Source: Dichetophora obliterata
Taxonomy: Eukaryota > Arthropoda > Insecta > Diptera > Sciomyzidae
Reading direction: 5' to 3'
NCBI GenBank assembly: GCA_963920525.1
Contig: OY986436.1
Location: 96,254,842 to 96,318,841 of the forward strand
DNA: 64,000 nt
The position numbers and the translations under genes were made by a program. The notes under the pieces are model-generated. The model saw only the letters and a program-made list of their open reading frames with translations. It was not told where the DNA came from and ran no database searches. Shown in pieces: positions 32,954-43,867 of the stretch (positions are counted from its first letter, which is position 1; every line of letters begins with the position of its first letter).

Positions 32954-34046
32954 ACTCTTTCTCTTGAAAAGGTAGGTACGCAAAGTTTCCATGAAAAAAA
33001 TCTATATTTCTTGCTTGACTTGCGATATGCCGGTACATTTGCCCATCTTCAATGACATAGTATGGGAACTTCTCAGGGTTATCTGAAACTTCTTGCATCT
33101 TCTTGCGTATCCAGTTGCATGTTTCTTCTTGCGTTTTATTCATATCTGTTTTCCGCAACTTCTCTAATGGTTGTCGCGATAAGGCGTCGGCGACTACGTT
33201 GAGTTTTCCTCTGCGATACTGGATATCAAAAGTATGTTGCTGCAGTTCCAACGCCCATCTGGCGATACGACCGGACGGTTTCTCGATCGAGTTCAACCAT
33301 TTCAACGACAAATGATCCGTTATTACCGTGAATTTATAACCCTCGAGATAGGGTCGCATCTTCCGGATTGCCACACTATAGCGAGGCATTCTTTTTCTGT
33401 TGGTGAATAGTTACATTCCGCCTTGTTCAGGTGTCGGCTAGCATATGCAATCACCCTCTCCTCGTCTCCTTTGTCTTGCGTCAGAACGGCTCCGAGTCCG
33501 AAGTCACTTGCGTCGGTTTGTAGGGTAAACTTTTTGTCAAAGTTTGGGCATGCCAAGTCTGGTGCCTCTGTTAGCTTTCTCTTGAGTGTATCAAACGCTT
33601 CCTGTTCGCTCTCTACTTTCAATGTTTTTCTTTTCCTAACAGTGTCGTAAGTGGGTGGACTATCGTCGAAAACTCAGGAACAAAACTCCGATACCATGAA
33701 GCTATTCCCAAAACTCTTCGTAACTCCTTCGTATTGGTGGGAGGCTTCAATTCTTTCATGGCCGATACTTTCGCAGGGTCCGTGTGTATTCCTTGGATGC
33801 TCACCACATGCCCTAGGTACTTGGTTTCCTGTTTAAAGAATTCGCATTTCTTTGTGTTTATCTTCAAATTCGCTACTCGTAGTCATCGAAACACCTCTTT
33901 CAAATTCTGAATGTGTTGTTCAAATGAGCTCCTAGTGACAATAATATCATCTAAATACGCGAACGCGTGTGGTTCCATTTCAGGACCAATCACCTGGTCT
34001 AACGCTCGCTGGAAGGTTGCTGGTGCTGAATGAAGCCCGAAAGGCA
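32954..34046 (-). pseudogene. gypsy B reverse transcriptase (second half) and RNase H
   Basis: On the reverse strand this starts exactly at the MPFGLHSAPATFQRALDQVI block (about 34045), then has the intact catalytic AFAYLDDIIV box near 33940. The thumb follows with KINTKKCEFFKQETKYLGHV and [13 protein letters not shown]. RNase H follows with [26 protein letters not shown] and [11 protein letters not shown], ending at VVADALSRQ and a linker. Frameshifts lie near 33870, 33640 and 33390. The first half of RT is found 4.8 kb away at 38869-39300, with no overlap. Confidence 0.88.
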
Positions 34047-34589
34047 TGTCATGGGCACCTGCATATAGGGAATAATACATTTTATGAATACCCATGGTAT
34101 TTCCACTAGCGCCCTCTAGCGTTGCAGTGCACACAATTTTTTTCCCATTTAGATGTGGCATCTCGGTGAGGTTCGAGAACGTTCGGGCGAACAAAATGGC
34201 GAGAATCATGCTTCAGGTGGATAAACACCAACAACAATAGCAAAATTAGTTTCGGCGCGAATAAACCGGTCTGAAAAATGGCGTGATCCGACACGCGCTT
34301 GAATCGGTAGCCAATGGGAATACCGAAACAAGCGTCAGTTAACGGCCATTTTTCGACGTGTCATCCAAAAGTCTAAACCAACCATTACCTACTCCCCTCG
34401 GTTATGGTCGATTCCACCGAAAAGGGAGCGAAGTTGGAACAACATCGGTAGTTGGCCTGTCTAAATGCCTAAAAAGGGAATGCATACTCACCTTAACCGA
34501 TGACATGTGGCAACACTGCCAAAGTACCTAAAATCATTGAACTAGACCAAAATACAACCCTGGGTAGACGATGATGCAGATGAGTTCGG

Positions 34590-36528
34590 CCATTCGGTAA
34601 TGAAAAGACAAACACAAAGATCGCGAGTTTGAGATCTCCGAGCCGGTTAAAATAAAAATACCTAAAGAAAAAACTGGAGGCATCAAGCAACACAGCTAAA
34701 CCTCTAGGATTTAAAATACAAATATCAAAAGACCGCATAATTGGTGACTTGAGAACAAGTGGCAACAACTTTGGCAATACTGCTACAGACAGTTCCAAGA
34801 GTGCAAGTGTTAGCTCTCCTCCAGCATTAAAAATTAAGATATCCAAAGATAAACTTGAGAACTATAGCAGTGGCTCGTCTGATTCGGTAACTACATCTTA
34901 TAATACTTTGCATAATCAAACTTTATTAAACAATAATCCGCACGGCAGCGTTGTAAGTAGTAACAATAGCAACAGTAGGAAAAAGGATCGTGAACGTGAC
35001 CGAGATCGTGATAAGGAAAAAAAGCGTAGCAGCTTGGAGCACACCAAATCCGATACAAATGGAAGTGGTGTCGCAATTGTTGGAGGTAACCAATATGCAC
35101 AGTCTTCATCATATGGCAAGAGTACCAGCTCCAGCAAGATTCAACACAACAGCAATGGTAGCAACAGCGAGCACTCTCGGCATGCAATAAGCACTCTGTC
35201 GGCCTCTACCACTCACATCTTAGGCAAATTTCGCATCCCCAGGGGAACAGCTCTGAGAGCAAAAGTGGCAACCGATAATTACAACACCAGCGATACTCTA
35301 CTTCGAGATACGGATCAAGGTAACTCTGATATTAGCGCAGTAACATCTCCTATATCTGAAACTCCACCACCAGCTGCTGCAACACCCGAACTGCTAAATG
35401 AAGCAATTGTTGAAGTGCCAACTGGTACCATCAAGTCCAACCAAAGGCTAACCGTCTTGCTACCAGCGACACAACAAATGCAGCGGCAGAAGGTGCAGCC
35501 CAACGGAACAGTCACCTGCATAAATTTGCCACCAAACACAATTCTACTTTCATCAGCATATAGTTCGATATTAGCCACAACTCGAAGTGGACACCAACAA
35601 CAGCAAATAATTGCCGTACTAAACTGGAGTAGTGGGAGTGAAGTAGTTAATCTAGCTACAGCTTCGTCAGCAACTGTACAACAAGGACAACAGCAACCAG
35701 CCCGCCGGTTACAACAACACCAGCGCCGCACCAACTGCTAGCATTCGACTGCAACAGCGTCGTCTACCTCAACAACGACAACGGCATCATCATCGCCACG
35801 AACTGCTAAAATAACGAAAAATAAAAGTGAAAGAAAAACTAAAAGGAAAATCAAAACTACGAAAAATTAAAATAACGAAAAATAAAAGTGAAAGAAAAAC
35901 TAAAAGAAAAATCAAAACTACAGAAAATTAAACTAACAAAAAATAAAAGTGAAAGGAAAAACTAAAAGAAAAATCAAAACTACAGAAAATAAGACTAACA
36001 AAAGAAAATAAGTGAAAACAAAGACATTCTTAAAGTAAAGTAAAACAAAAGAGTGAAACAAAACAAATAGACACAAACTAAAAAGAAAATAAGTGAAAAC
36101 AAAGACATTCTAAAAGTAAAGTAAAACAAAAGAGTGAAACAAAACAAATAGACACAAACTAAAAAGAAATAAGTGAAAACAAAGACATTCAAAAAAAGTA
36201 ACGTAAAATGAAAAAAAATAAAAATATAGAAAAAAAACAAAAGAACTTAAATGAAATAGAAAAGCTAAAAATTTAAAAACGAAAAGAAGAAAATAAACAA
36301 TGTACAACCACCACAATACCCAGCCAATGGAACAACAACCACCTACACTACCACCAACAACCTCAGCATCTTCATCATCAACAACATCATAACCAGCAAC
36401 AACACGCATCCACTACATCATCATAGCCTTCAGATCCAGCAACGATTACAGCGTCTACAGCAGCACCAGCTTTTGCATCGTCAACAACATCATCGCCAGG
36501 TTTGAGACATTTACCTGGGCTTGGTAAG
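34590..36528 (+). pseudogene. Host-like nuclear protein exon(s), unidentified
   Basis: The coding character is unlike the surrounding elements. A frame of 330 codons runs to 35741 and can be traced upstream across two small frame changes to about 34590. Visible features in order: a KDKHKDRE-type charged stretch; three KIKI motifs (VKIKIPKEK, FKIQISKDR, LKIKISKDK); a Ser/Asn-rich zone; the basic run RKKDRERDRDRDKEKK; and a Pro/Thr/Gln-rich part. The sequence 35806-36240 is purine-rich tandem repeat that breaks the frame. A Gln/His/Ser-rich part ends at PGLRHLPGLG before a good splice donor (GTAAGC at 36529). This looks like an exon of a chromatin or transcription protein, now decayed or captured. 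I cannot name the gene. Confidence 0.5.
35806..36185 (+). repeat. Purine-rich tandem repeats (about 66 and 84 bp) within the exon region
   Basis: Three units of about 66 bases (AATAAAAGTGAAAGAAAAAC with ATCAAAACTACAGAAAAT) are followed by two and a half units of about 84 bases (AATAAGTGAAAACAAAGACA and AACAAATAGACACAAAC). They replace coding sequence between the Thr/Gln-rich and Gln/His-rich parts. Confidence 0.85.
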
Positions 36529-38337
36529 CGTTAACTTTAAAATAATTGTCGTTTTTGGGGCAAACCAACGTAAAACCAAGACGAACAAAGATGCAACACG
36601 TTACGGCTGAGGATGTGCATTAATTTCTAGCCATAAGAAATACGCGGCAAAGGAGTTAATCCAGTTTTGTATTTTAGATTGGTGCAATTTTCATTAAACT
36701 TGGTATTTGAGCTTTTGATTTTTTTGATGACTTACGTCAATATTTTTTTAGTTTCTTTAAATTTTAATACCTTCATTGGGTGAACATAAAGTGACTTTGA
36801 TATAATTTAAAATTTATAGGCTGAACGTGTTGCAATTGATTTTTCGTTTTCTCCCGACTTTGCACGCCACAAATGTTTTCGGTGTGTGGGTGTGTTGGGT
36901 TGGTTGATGCTAGATTTTTGCAAAACATGCAGGGTGCATTTTGGCTTCATTGGTCTGCAATGTGTTTGTAAGGGGGTTAAAATACAAAGTTAAAGAGAAA
37001 AGAAAAACCAATGCTGCATGATTCAGCGCAAAAAGAAAAAAAAAAATTTATAGTTATCGTTACATTAAGCGCTGATTACACTTAATATATTATTATAATT
37101 ATTATTATTATTACATTACTCCATTGTATTGCCTTACGCATTTAAATTAATTGATTAATTGGTATTGATGATGGGTTTTTTTTTAACATACCTACTCTAA
37201 CCCCCTATAAATGAAGCAATATAATTCGAAATTAAACTAAAATAAAAGGAATGAGCACTAATATAAACAAAATAAAACAAACACAAATAAAACGGATTTA
37301 AAAGAAAACTAATAACAATAAAACGAATTTAAAATAAAGCTTATATAAATTAAAAACTAACTTAAAATTAGGCTAAAACTAATGAAAACTAATTCGAATA
37401 AAATAAATATTAATGGAAACTAATTTAATCAAAAATTAATATAACTGCAAACTAATTGAAATAAGACCAATATAAAAGAAAACTAATTTAAATAAAAATC
37501 AAAATGAATGAAAACTAATCTAAACAAAAATTAATATAGATGCAAACTAACTTAAATATAAACCAATCTAAGTGAAAACTAATTTAAACAAAAATTAATA
37601 TAGATGCAAACTAACTTAAATATAAATCAATCTTAATGAAAACTAATTTAAACAAAAATTAATATAGATGCAAACTAGCTGAAATATAAATCAAGCTAAA
37701 TGAAAACTAATTTAAACAAAATTAATATAAATACAAACTAACTTAAATATAAATTAAGCTAAATGAAAACTAATTTAAAATAAAACTAATCTAAATGAGT
37801 CTAACTTAAAATAAAACTCTTAAAAATTAAATACAAACTAAACTAAAACGGGATCCATTAAAATATACAAAGGAAAAGATTTTTTTTGCTCTCAACTACC
37901 TTTTTGCATTTAATGCTAAGCTTCATTATATTGTATTTATAAATGTTTCATAGTTTAAGATGTTTAATATATGGAAATAGCTGCCCTTCCAAGGGAATTT
38001 TATTTTAAGAAAAAAAAACACAGCTTTTTAAATGCATTTATAATAAAAAAAATCTTAAAATTTCCGGAATATTTGATAAATCGAAAAATATCGCATATTG
38101 AAATCGCATTAATGCTTAAACTTTTTCAGGAATTTAGAAAAGAAAAAAATCTTAAGTATTCTTTTCATCTCCTTAGAAATACGATCTCTTGTCATACTCT
38201 TCAATATTCGGCTGTAAAACTATACTATTAAATTTAATATATCACTGTTTTAGTATAAGCATAGATATAAAAAAGGGGGTTTGATTATCTTTTGTATTAC
38301 TATAATAAATATAATTTGAATACAGGTAAAAGATGAG
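36529..38337. other. AT-rich intron-like stretch with a 62-65 bp tandem array
   Basis: It starts with a splice donor. Between about 37440 and 37790 there are five or six units of 62-65 bases built of GAAAACTAATTTAAACAAAA and TTAATATAGATGCAAACTAA. The short + frame at 37971-38231 is low-complexity and not convincing as a gene. Confidence 0.55.
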
Positions 38338-38863
38338 TTGTTAATGTAAAGGGGAATAGGTGGCGTTGACGAGACAGGGTGGCGTGAGTATGTAAGTACT
38401 TGGGGTGACCTAAACCAAGGCGCAGGGTCACCATGGCTGGTCTTCTTTTGAGGCCAGAAGGAGTGGGCTAGCTAAGGGCGATCGACCCACATCAGAGATC
38501 GACTCACGGGACGTGCCAACGTGGCAACAGCAAGCAACCGGTTTCTATTCCTTCTTAATTTTCAGCTCGGTCGTGCAATATAATCGGTTTTATTTATCTT
38601 CCTTCGAGATTTTAATCTTTTGTATGGTTTTTCGGGTTTTTCTACCAGGCGGTAATTTTTCTTTTCAGCTGGTACGATTTTTATTCAGGTGAAGTTTCCG
38701 TCTGTCGGACCAGGCTGGTAAGAACACCACCCCATCCGGCGAGCCTTAGCCGCGCAATACGCCAGCGTACCAGTGCTTCCAGAGGGACGACAGGGGTGCG
38801 TAACAAGGGCTACCTTGCCGCATGACGCACCAGCCATATACCACAAACGGTAGGTCGGAAACA
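38338..38863 (-). repeat. LTR-like segment at the end of the 4.8-kb insertion
   Basis: On the reverse strand it starts TGTTTCCGACCTACCG and ends CCTTTACATTAACA, with AATAAA signals near 38687 and 38600. It is G/C-richer than its neighbour and has no coding motif. The TG...CA ends and poly(A) signals suggest an LTR, but no partner copy is present in the window. Confidence 0.35.
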
Positions 38864-38868
38864 TGACA

Positions 38869-39300
38869 GGCATTGGAAAGCCCGCGACCGGGTACCGTAA
38901 ATGCTGTATATTGTTTACTGACTTTATCCATCGGAATCTGCCAATAACCATTGTTGAGATCGAGGCTGCTTATATATTTTGCATCACGCAGCCGATCTAG
39001 TATGTGGTAAATTCTTGGTATCGGATAAGCGTCCGGAATAGATTCTGCATTCAATTGCCGGTTGTCTACACACAGTCGCCATTTTCTTGTTTTCTTCTTT
39101 ACCAGCACTATCGGAGCGCTATTACGGCTGTATGACGGCTCTATGAAGCCATTTTCTATCAATTAGTCGATTTCTTGGTTTATTATCGCTTGCATTACGG
39201 GGTTTTTTGGAAAGTCTCTTTGTTTAATCGGTCTATCAACCTGCATAACAGTTTTTTCTGTGGTGATGTTGAACAGACCCTTTAGTTTTTCAAACTATTA
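38869..39300 (-). pseudogene. gypsy B reverse transcriptase (first half)
   Basis: The reverse-strand frame begins with a FPKNPVMQAIINQEID stretch before RT. After a stop at about 39165 it continues IENGFIEPSYSRNSAPIVLV, RLCVDNRQLNAESIPDAYPI and motif A in SSLDLNNGYWQIPM, reaching TVPGRG at 38890 before the insertion boundary. The protease that should precede it is missing: the nucleocapsid at 39347 leads almost directly to this domain. Confidence 0.85.
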
Positions 39301-39346
39301 ACTCCGCCTCCGTTGCTTCTTCTTCTCGCACCGATAGGCCTCGTCT

Positions 39347-39664
39347 TTATCGGGCGTTCCGTCCATTTTCCGACTGCCGACGACAGCAGTCATTTGTCCG
39401 TGGGCCACGCTTTCCACACTCCCAGCAGAACATTACCCGTGGGTTCCGACATTCGTACCGCCTGTGATCATCTCTGCCACATCGTCTAGATGCCGTCTGG
39501 GGGTTAACAGGTGCCTCCGGCGCTTGCGTGACCATGCGATGACGTTATTCTCTCGGCTGCTGAGCCGGTGCTGCTCGTTTTGATGCCGTGTTCACATGAA
39601 TGCATTCGAAGTCTTCGACCAGTGCTATAGTCTGGTCTAGGCTTACAAAGTCCTTCCTCTTAAT
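39347..39664 (-). pseudogene. gag: gypsy B Gag nucleocapsid region
   Basis: The reverse strand continues Gag after the Harbinger insertion with DFVSLDQTIALVEDFE, then two zinc-knuckle-like motifs: RCGRDDHRRYECR and FCWECGKRGPRTNDC. A frame change lies near 39540. Nucleocapsid knuckles bind the element RNA; here the first knuckle lacks a standard spacing. Confidence 0.75.
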
Positions 39665-40005
39665 ATACAGCCATGTTCTGCAATTCGATTTGGATCGATA
39701 TCGAAATTGAAAACGACAAAAGTTGTTCTGCAATTCAATCTTAATCGTTATCGAAATTGAAATCGACAGAAAGTTTCGATTTAATTTCACTTTTTTCGAA
39801 CATCGTTTTAACGTGTTCTGCAGATCGATTTGATTGCATTTCTTGTCAGTTTGAAATCGAGTGTGAGTGAACAAGCTAAAAAACGGATTCCAAAATTGCA
39901 ATTTAAAAACTAAATGTAAGTAAATAAATATTAACTTTTTTCTTGCAAAATACAATAAAAATTGGATAAAGGGGCAAACAAAAGAACTCCAATCAAGCTT
40001 CCTCG

Positions 40006-40644
40006 ATGATTGCCTTTATGGAAAAGCATCCCAACATTGCAAAGGGTTATACCAAAGGCGATCGAGTTCATGTCGTATCCTTGTGGAGGGAATTGGCAGG
40101 AACAATGAACAGCCAAGGTCCTCCCCAAAAAGATCCTGAAGGCTGGAAGAAGGTAACTTTACATTAATATATAGAGTATTTCTTAAGCATTTTTTATAGG
40201 TTTGGATCGGCTTAAAGAGCAATGTTCGTAAAAAGCTAGCTCACAACAGAAGGGAAGCTACCGGTGGAGGACCGGTGGAAGATGTGGCTGCTGATAATAT
40301 TGAAGCAGAATATCTTTGTCTATCAAGCGAAGATGACAATCCGATGCAGTGTACTTCCCGTGCCAGAAGTGCAACGCCCAATGTAAATAAAAGAAAGCGT
40401 GAACCTACATTACAGGTAAGAATTTACTAATTGTATGTTTACATTTGTCCATTTGTCTTTAGGAAAATTTCCTCATTTGTCTTCTCTACCCTCAAATGTT
40501 ATTGAAATCCTTTTAAAATATCTTAAATCCGGTTTTGTTAATAAAAATTTGTTGTATTTGCAGGAAAACTTGAAAAGTTACATGCTTAAAGAAACGGAAA
40601 CGCACGAAGACTTGACAAATAACTTTAAGGATTTGGTGGACTAA
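40006..40644 (+). CDS. Harbinger accessory Myb/SANT-like DNA-binding protein, three exons
   Basis: Exons 40006-40152, 40200-40415 and 40564-40644 join into an uninterrupted frame of 147 codons. Introns have GT...AG ends (GTAACT/TATAG and GTAAGA/TTGCAG). Residues 1-65 form a Myb/SANT-like helix-turn-helix domain with FMEKHPNIAKG, VVSLWRELAGTMN, GWKKVWIGLKSNVRKK. An acidic middle (AEYLCLSSEDD) and a basic KRKRE patch follow, then a charged C-terminal helix. In Harbinger elements this partner protein binds the ends and brings the transposase to the nucleus. The start was taken at the first ATG after an in-frame stop at about 39966; an upstream exon is possible. No disabling change is seen. Confidence 0.7.
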
Positions 40645-40689
40645 TTCCTAATACATTAATAATCTTAACAACTTTTTGTGGATTATGGT

Positions 40690-41640
40690 GCAATGTGCCT
40701 TTTAGACTACGACAATATTGAGTGCTGATGAATGTTTTTGGTTAAATCTGTGTTGCATTGTACCTTCTTCTGGTTCCCTATAAGGCGTTATAAGGAATTG
40801 TTCAATGCCATAACCGGAATCACCTAAAAGTCATGATTCACGATACCCCATCTCATATCTGGAGTGAAAATGATTCCGTGCGTTGCTCATACTCCATATA
40901 AAAGTGTCGTGACACGATCCTGGGTGACAGAAATCAAGTGCTTTTATATTAATTTTATAGTCACAAATCTGAAAGTTTATAAAATTGTTTAATTAAATAT
41001 TTTAAAGATTTATAAAACTTACGATCATGGCGTTTAAACTAAAGAATTCTTTTCTGTTGAGAAACAAAGATTCGTCTTCGCGTGGCTTTTGTATTTTAAT
41101 ATGTGTGCCGTCGATGCAGCCAATAACACCAGGAATTCCATATTTTTGAAAAAAGTGGTGTTTTGAGTTACGAACTTCTTCTTCTGATGTTATTAATTTG
41201 ACCAAATTAGAGCAAAGTTTTATTTCCAAGATACGTATTATTTTTGTAAGCACTTTTGAAACCGTGCTTCGTCCAAAAGCAATATCTGCATCTTTGCCTA
41301 CAGATCTTTGGTATCCTCCTTCCGCTAAAAAACGCAGTGTCGCAGCAACTTGAAGCATTAATGGAATTGAGGGTTCCTTTACATAAGCTTTTATTTCATC
41401 CAAAACCATTTAAAACGCTTCTTTATTCAATCGGTAATACGAAACAAAACTAAAAAAAACCCATTGTTGATAATGTTCTGGCTAAAATTATTAAACCAGC
41501 TTCCAAACGAAAATACTTACGCTGCATCAGGAATGCTGAAACAATTCGATTGGTCTCTCGAAATTCGCCTTCTTATCGTTTCATTTATATTGCTTTCATT
41601 TTGAAGTAGTACAACAGCAGCCAAAAATGCAGAACTAATT
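40690..41640 (-). pseudogene. Harbinger DDE transposase, three exons, stop-containing
   Basis: Reverse strand exons: about 41640-41521, 41449-41023 and 40968-40690, with GTAAGT donors at 41520 and 41022 and AG acceptors at 41450 and 40969. Exon 2 holds a helix-turn-helix-like region (FGRSTVSKVLTKIIRIL) and the first catalytic aspartate in GVIGCIDGTHIKIQKP. Exon 3 holds the second in HPGSCHDTFIW and a GDSGYGIEQFLITPY block. A stop in exon 2 before MVLDEIK and one just before the GDSGY block inactivate it, and the final acidic region (usually ERTFG-like) is lost. Confidence 0.8.
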
Positions 41641-41871
41641 GTTAATTTTTAAAATCTCAAATTTTATTTCCATTGTCTGACACAAAATGTAACGAAGAGT
41701 TGGTTCAGCACAAAATTAAAACAAACAGCTAATTCGAAAACAAATTCGAAATCGATTTGATTTTTATTTGATTTTTCCAAAACGATCGAATTACAGAACA
41801 CCGAAAAAAATTAGATTCGTTTTTCAATTTCGATTTCGATTCAATTTCGATCGATTTGCAGAACATGGCTG

Positions 41872-42639
41872 ATAGAATTGGTACTCTTGCCGACTATTGC
41901 GAAAGGTTCTTTCTATTTTTTGGCCATCGTCGTAGCTTGAATGTCGCATTAAATTCTGCAATGCCAAAACGTAATACTTGAAGGACTCTCCAGCGCGCTG
42001 ATGTCTTTGCCCGATATCATCATCTAACATCTCGAGATATCTCGCCGGTTAGAAAAAATGTAAAAAGTCTTCTTTGAAGCTCCTCCACTCTATCCTCATG
42101 CAATTATTATTCCGAAACCATGTAATAGCTCGGTCTCGCAGCAACTCGGGCATTGTTCGGGGAAGTTAGTCTTTTCCCAGACCGTACACCTCTGCCAGTT
42201 CTTCCACGCGCTCGATAAATGCGAGTGGGTCTTTGCCACCGTCGTATTTCACAGACCACTTTCCTACCTGGTCAATCACTGCTGCGTATGGATTGTGGCT
42301 TCCCTGCAACCCAGTTGGTGGCGGTACTCCGGCCAGCCTTTCGTTATACGCCGTATATGCGAAATCTATATTTACGCCGCCAGATCCTGATGATGCCATG
42401 TTCAGCGGTGGTACCGCCGGAGGCACAGTGAGTGGACATGGGGAAGCAACTCTGGTGTGCTTTGCTTCTAGCTCGATAAGCCTTTGCTCAATTTCTGGCT
42501 TTTGCTCCGGTTCCACTGCGAATGCCGAAAACCTCTTCCTAAGTTCCTCCACGGTTCCTTCTCCGCTCAGATTGAATTCCTTCAAGTACGCTATCAAGTC
42601 GTCACGTCGCAGTTGATAGATCCATGTTGTTCGCACCAT
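41872..42639 (-). pseudogene. gag: gypsy B gag, matrix/capsid region
   Basis: The start codon at 42639 opens a frame of 157 codons: an N-terminal SAP-like helix pair (RRDDLIAYLKEFNLSGEGTV), a Pro/Val/Ala linker, then the capsid start IDQVGKWSVKYDGGKDPLAF with EELAEVYGLGKD. After a stop near 42166 the capsid continues in another frame to GESFKYYVLALQNLMRHSSY (42030-41880) and is interrupted by the Harbinger element. It lies 74 bases downstream of the primer site, as expected for the first gene. Confidence 0.8.
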
Positions 42640-42712
42640 GTTTTCTGAGGGTTTCTAGTTTCTGCGTTGTTCTCCTGATGTTTTCTCCTTTCTGCGTTGT
42701 TTCCTTGATGAA

Positions 42713-42730
42713 GTCCCTGCTCGGGCGCCA
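42713..42730 (-). promoter_or_regulatory. Primer-binding site of gypsy B
   Basis: Reverse strand TGGCGCCCGAGCAGGGAC, 18 bases, differs by one base from the classical tRNA-Lys primer site. It lies directly inside the 5' LTR and fixes the orientation of the element. Confidence 0.85.
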
Positions 42731-42732
42731 CT

Positions 42733-43867
42733 TATAACGAACCTCTGGTTGTTACCTTCAGGCTGAGGTATGCTCAGCGGGTTCCAAAGTTAATTTTTAT
42801 TTTCACTGTTTCCTGTCTGCCTGTTTTCTCAGCTTCCCGTCGTTGTCCCTCGTTGTGTTGTCGCTGCTGCACTCAACAGGCGGGCCTACAAGCCTCGGAG
42901 CTGTTGCGGGATGAATACTTAGAGTGCGCGGGCTTACAAGCCACGGACTTTGCACTCTTTCACTAGAGAAGGAGGGCTTACAAGCCGCTGACACTGCTAA
43001 AAAAAATGGTAAAAGTAGGTGGGCCTACAAGCCTACGAAACTACTTTGCTGCTGTTTTGCAGGTGGGCCTAAAAGCCACCGACTCTGTTTGTTGATTTTA
43101 TGCAGGTGGGCCTACAAGCCAACGACGCTGCTGATGCTGATTTTTTTAACAGGTGGGCCTACAAGCCAACGACTCTGTTTTGCGGGTTTTGTGCAGGTGG
43201 GCTTACAAGCCAACGACTCTGCTGATGCTGGTTTTCCTAAACAGGTGGGCCTACAAGCCAACGACTCTGTTTTGCTGGTTTTGTAGTTGCCTTGCTCACC
43301 GTATCCACTTCTTCACTGTCACTGGGTTCACTATTCACTGGGTTCACTGTTCACTCGGTTCACTGTTCACTGAGTTCACTTGCGTGAGTGTCTCGATTGA
43401 CTGTCCAGATCTCTGCGCTGGCTGCCTTTTATAGTCTCCCTGACTGCTGTTCTTCGCCTGGTTGGTTTTAGCTCGTTAACAACATCCCGTAACTTTGTAT
43501 CGTTGTTGACCTCTGCTTGCATTTTTGTTCGTCAACACGCTTTTTGCTCGTCAACAACGTACCGCAATGTGTGCATTTTGTTGTTGCCCTTGTTGCTTAG
43601 TTCGTCAACAAGTTGTGCCATCTGCCTTGTCATGCTATGGATCTTGCGGTATTCCTGTTCTTAAGAAAAATTAAAAGAGAGAGCCTATTATTTAAGTTCA
43701 TGTTGTTTTTTTTTATTGTTTGTTTTTATCTTCATGTGAATATAAGTGTGTGTGTGTGTATATATAAAAAAAATAATAAGACACATTTTGGTAGTGGCGG
43801 TGTTCATGGAACCACCACTCCGGCGCTGTGACGATGTATTTCAACGCCGTTGAAATTGGGCGTCACA
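42733..43867 (-). repeat. 5' LTR of gypsy B
   Basis: About 1.1 kb, starting TGTGACGCCCAATTTCAACG on the reverse strand at 43867 and ending just before the primer site. It is homologous to 25769-26676. It contains a minisatellite at 42880-43285 and a CACTGTTCACTGxGTT repeat at about 43315-43380. No TATA box can be claimed with confidence. Confidence 0.85.
42880..43285 (-). repeat. Minisatellite in the gypsy B LTR, GGTGGGCCTACAAGCCAACGACTCTG
   Basis: Seven or eight units of about 45-60 bases with a conserved 25-base core GGGCCTACAAGCC / ACGACTCTG and variable T-rich spacers. The 3' LTR carries a matching array at about 25770-26070 with a different number and order of units. Confidence 0.85.

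Larger units (their letters stand above)
34052..38863. mobile_element. 4.8-kb insertion that splits the gypsy B RT and carries a host-like exon
   Basis: The RT of gypsy B stops at 38869 and continues at 34046 without missing or duplicated codons, so everything between is inserted. The inserted DNA begins TGGGCACCTGC and ends GGTCGGAAACA (TG...CA). It is flanked by TGTCA (34047-34051) and TGACA (38864-38868), a likely 5-bp target duplication with one mismatch; the expected gypsy sequence at this site is TGACA. Contents: a host-like coding segment (34590-36528, + strand), two tandem-repeat zones, an AT-rich zone and an LTR-like end (38338-38863). No integrase, RT or transposase is visible inside, and the two ends are not repeats of each other. 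Confidence 0.55.
39668..41871. mobile_element. PIF/Harbinger DNA transposon inserted in gypsy B gag
   Basis: This 2204-bp element has inverted ends CAGCCATGTTCTGCAA and, at the right, TTGCAGAACATGGCTG, flanked by ATA at 39665-39667 and 41872-41874. Removing it restores the gag frame between the codons for RQEYQFY and KRKDFVSLD. Subterminal repeats of TTCTGCA followed by TCGAT/TCGAAATTG blocks occur at both ends. As in other Harbingers there are two genes: a Myb/SANT-like protein (+, 40006-40644) and a DDE transposase (-, 41640-40690), arranged tail to tail. Confidence 0.88.

Noticed and set aside
37971..38231. Small forward frame in the AT-rich zone
   Set aside because: Lys/Ile/Phe/Leu-rich, as expected from A/T-rich random sequence; no splice or promoter support.
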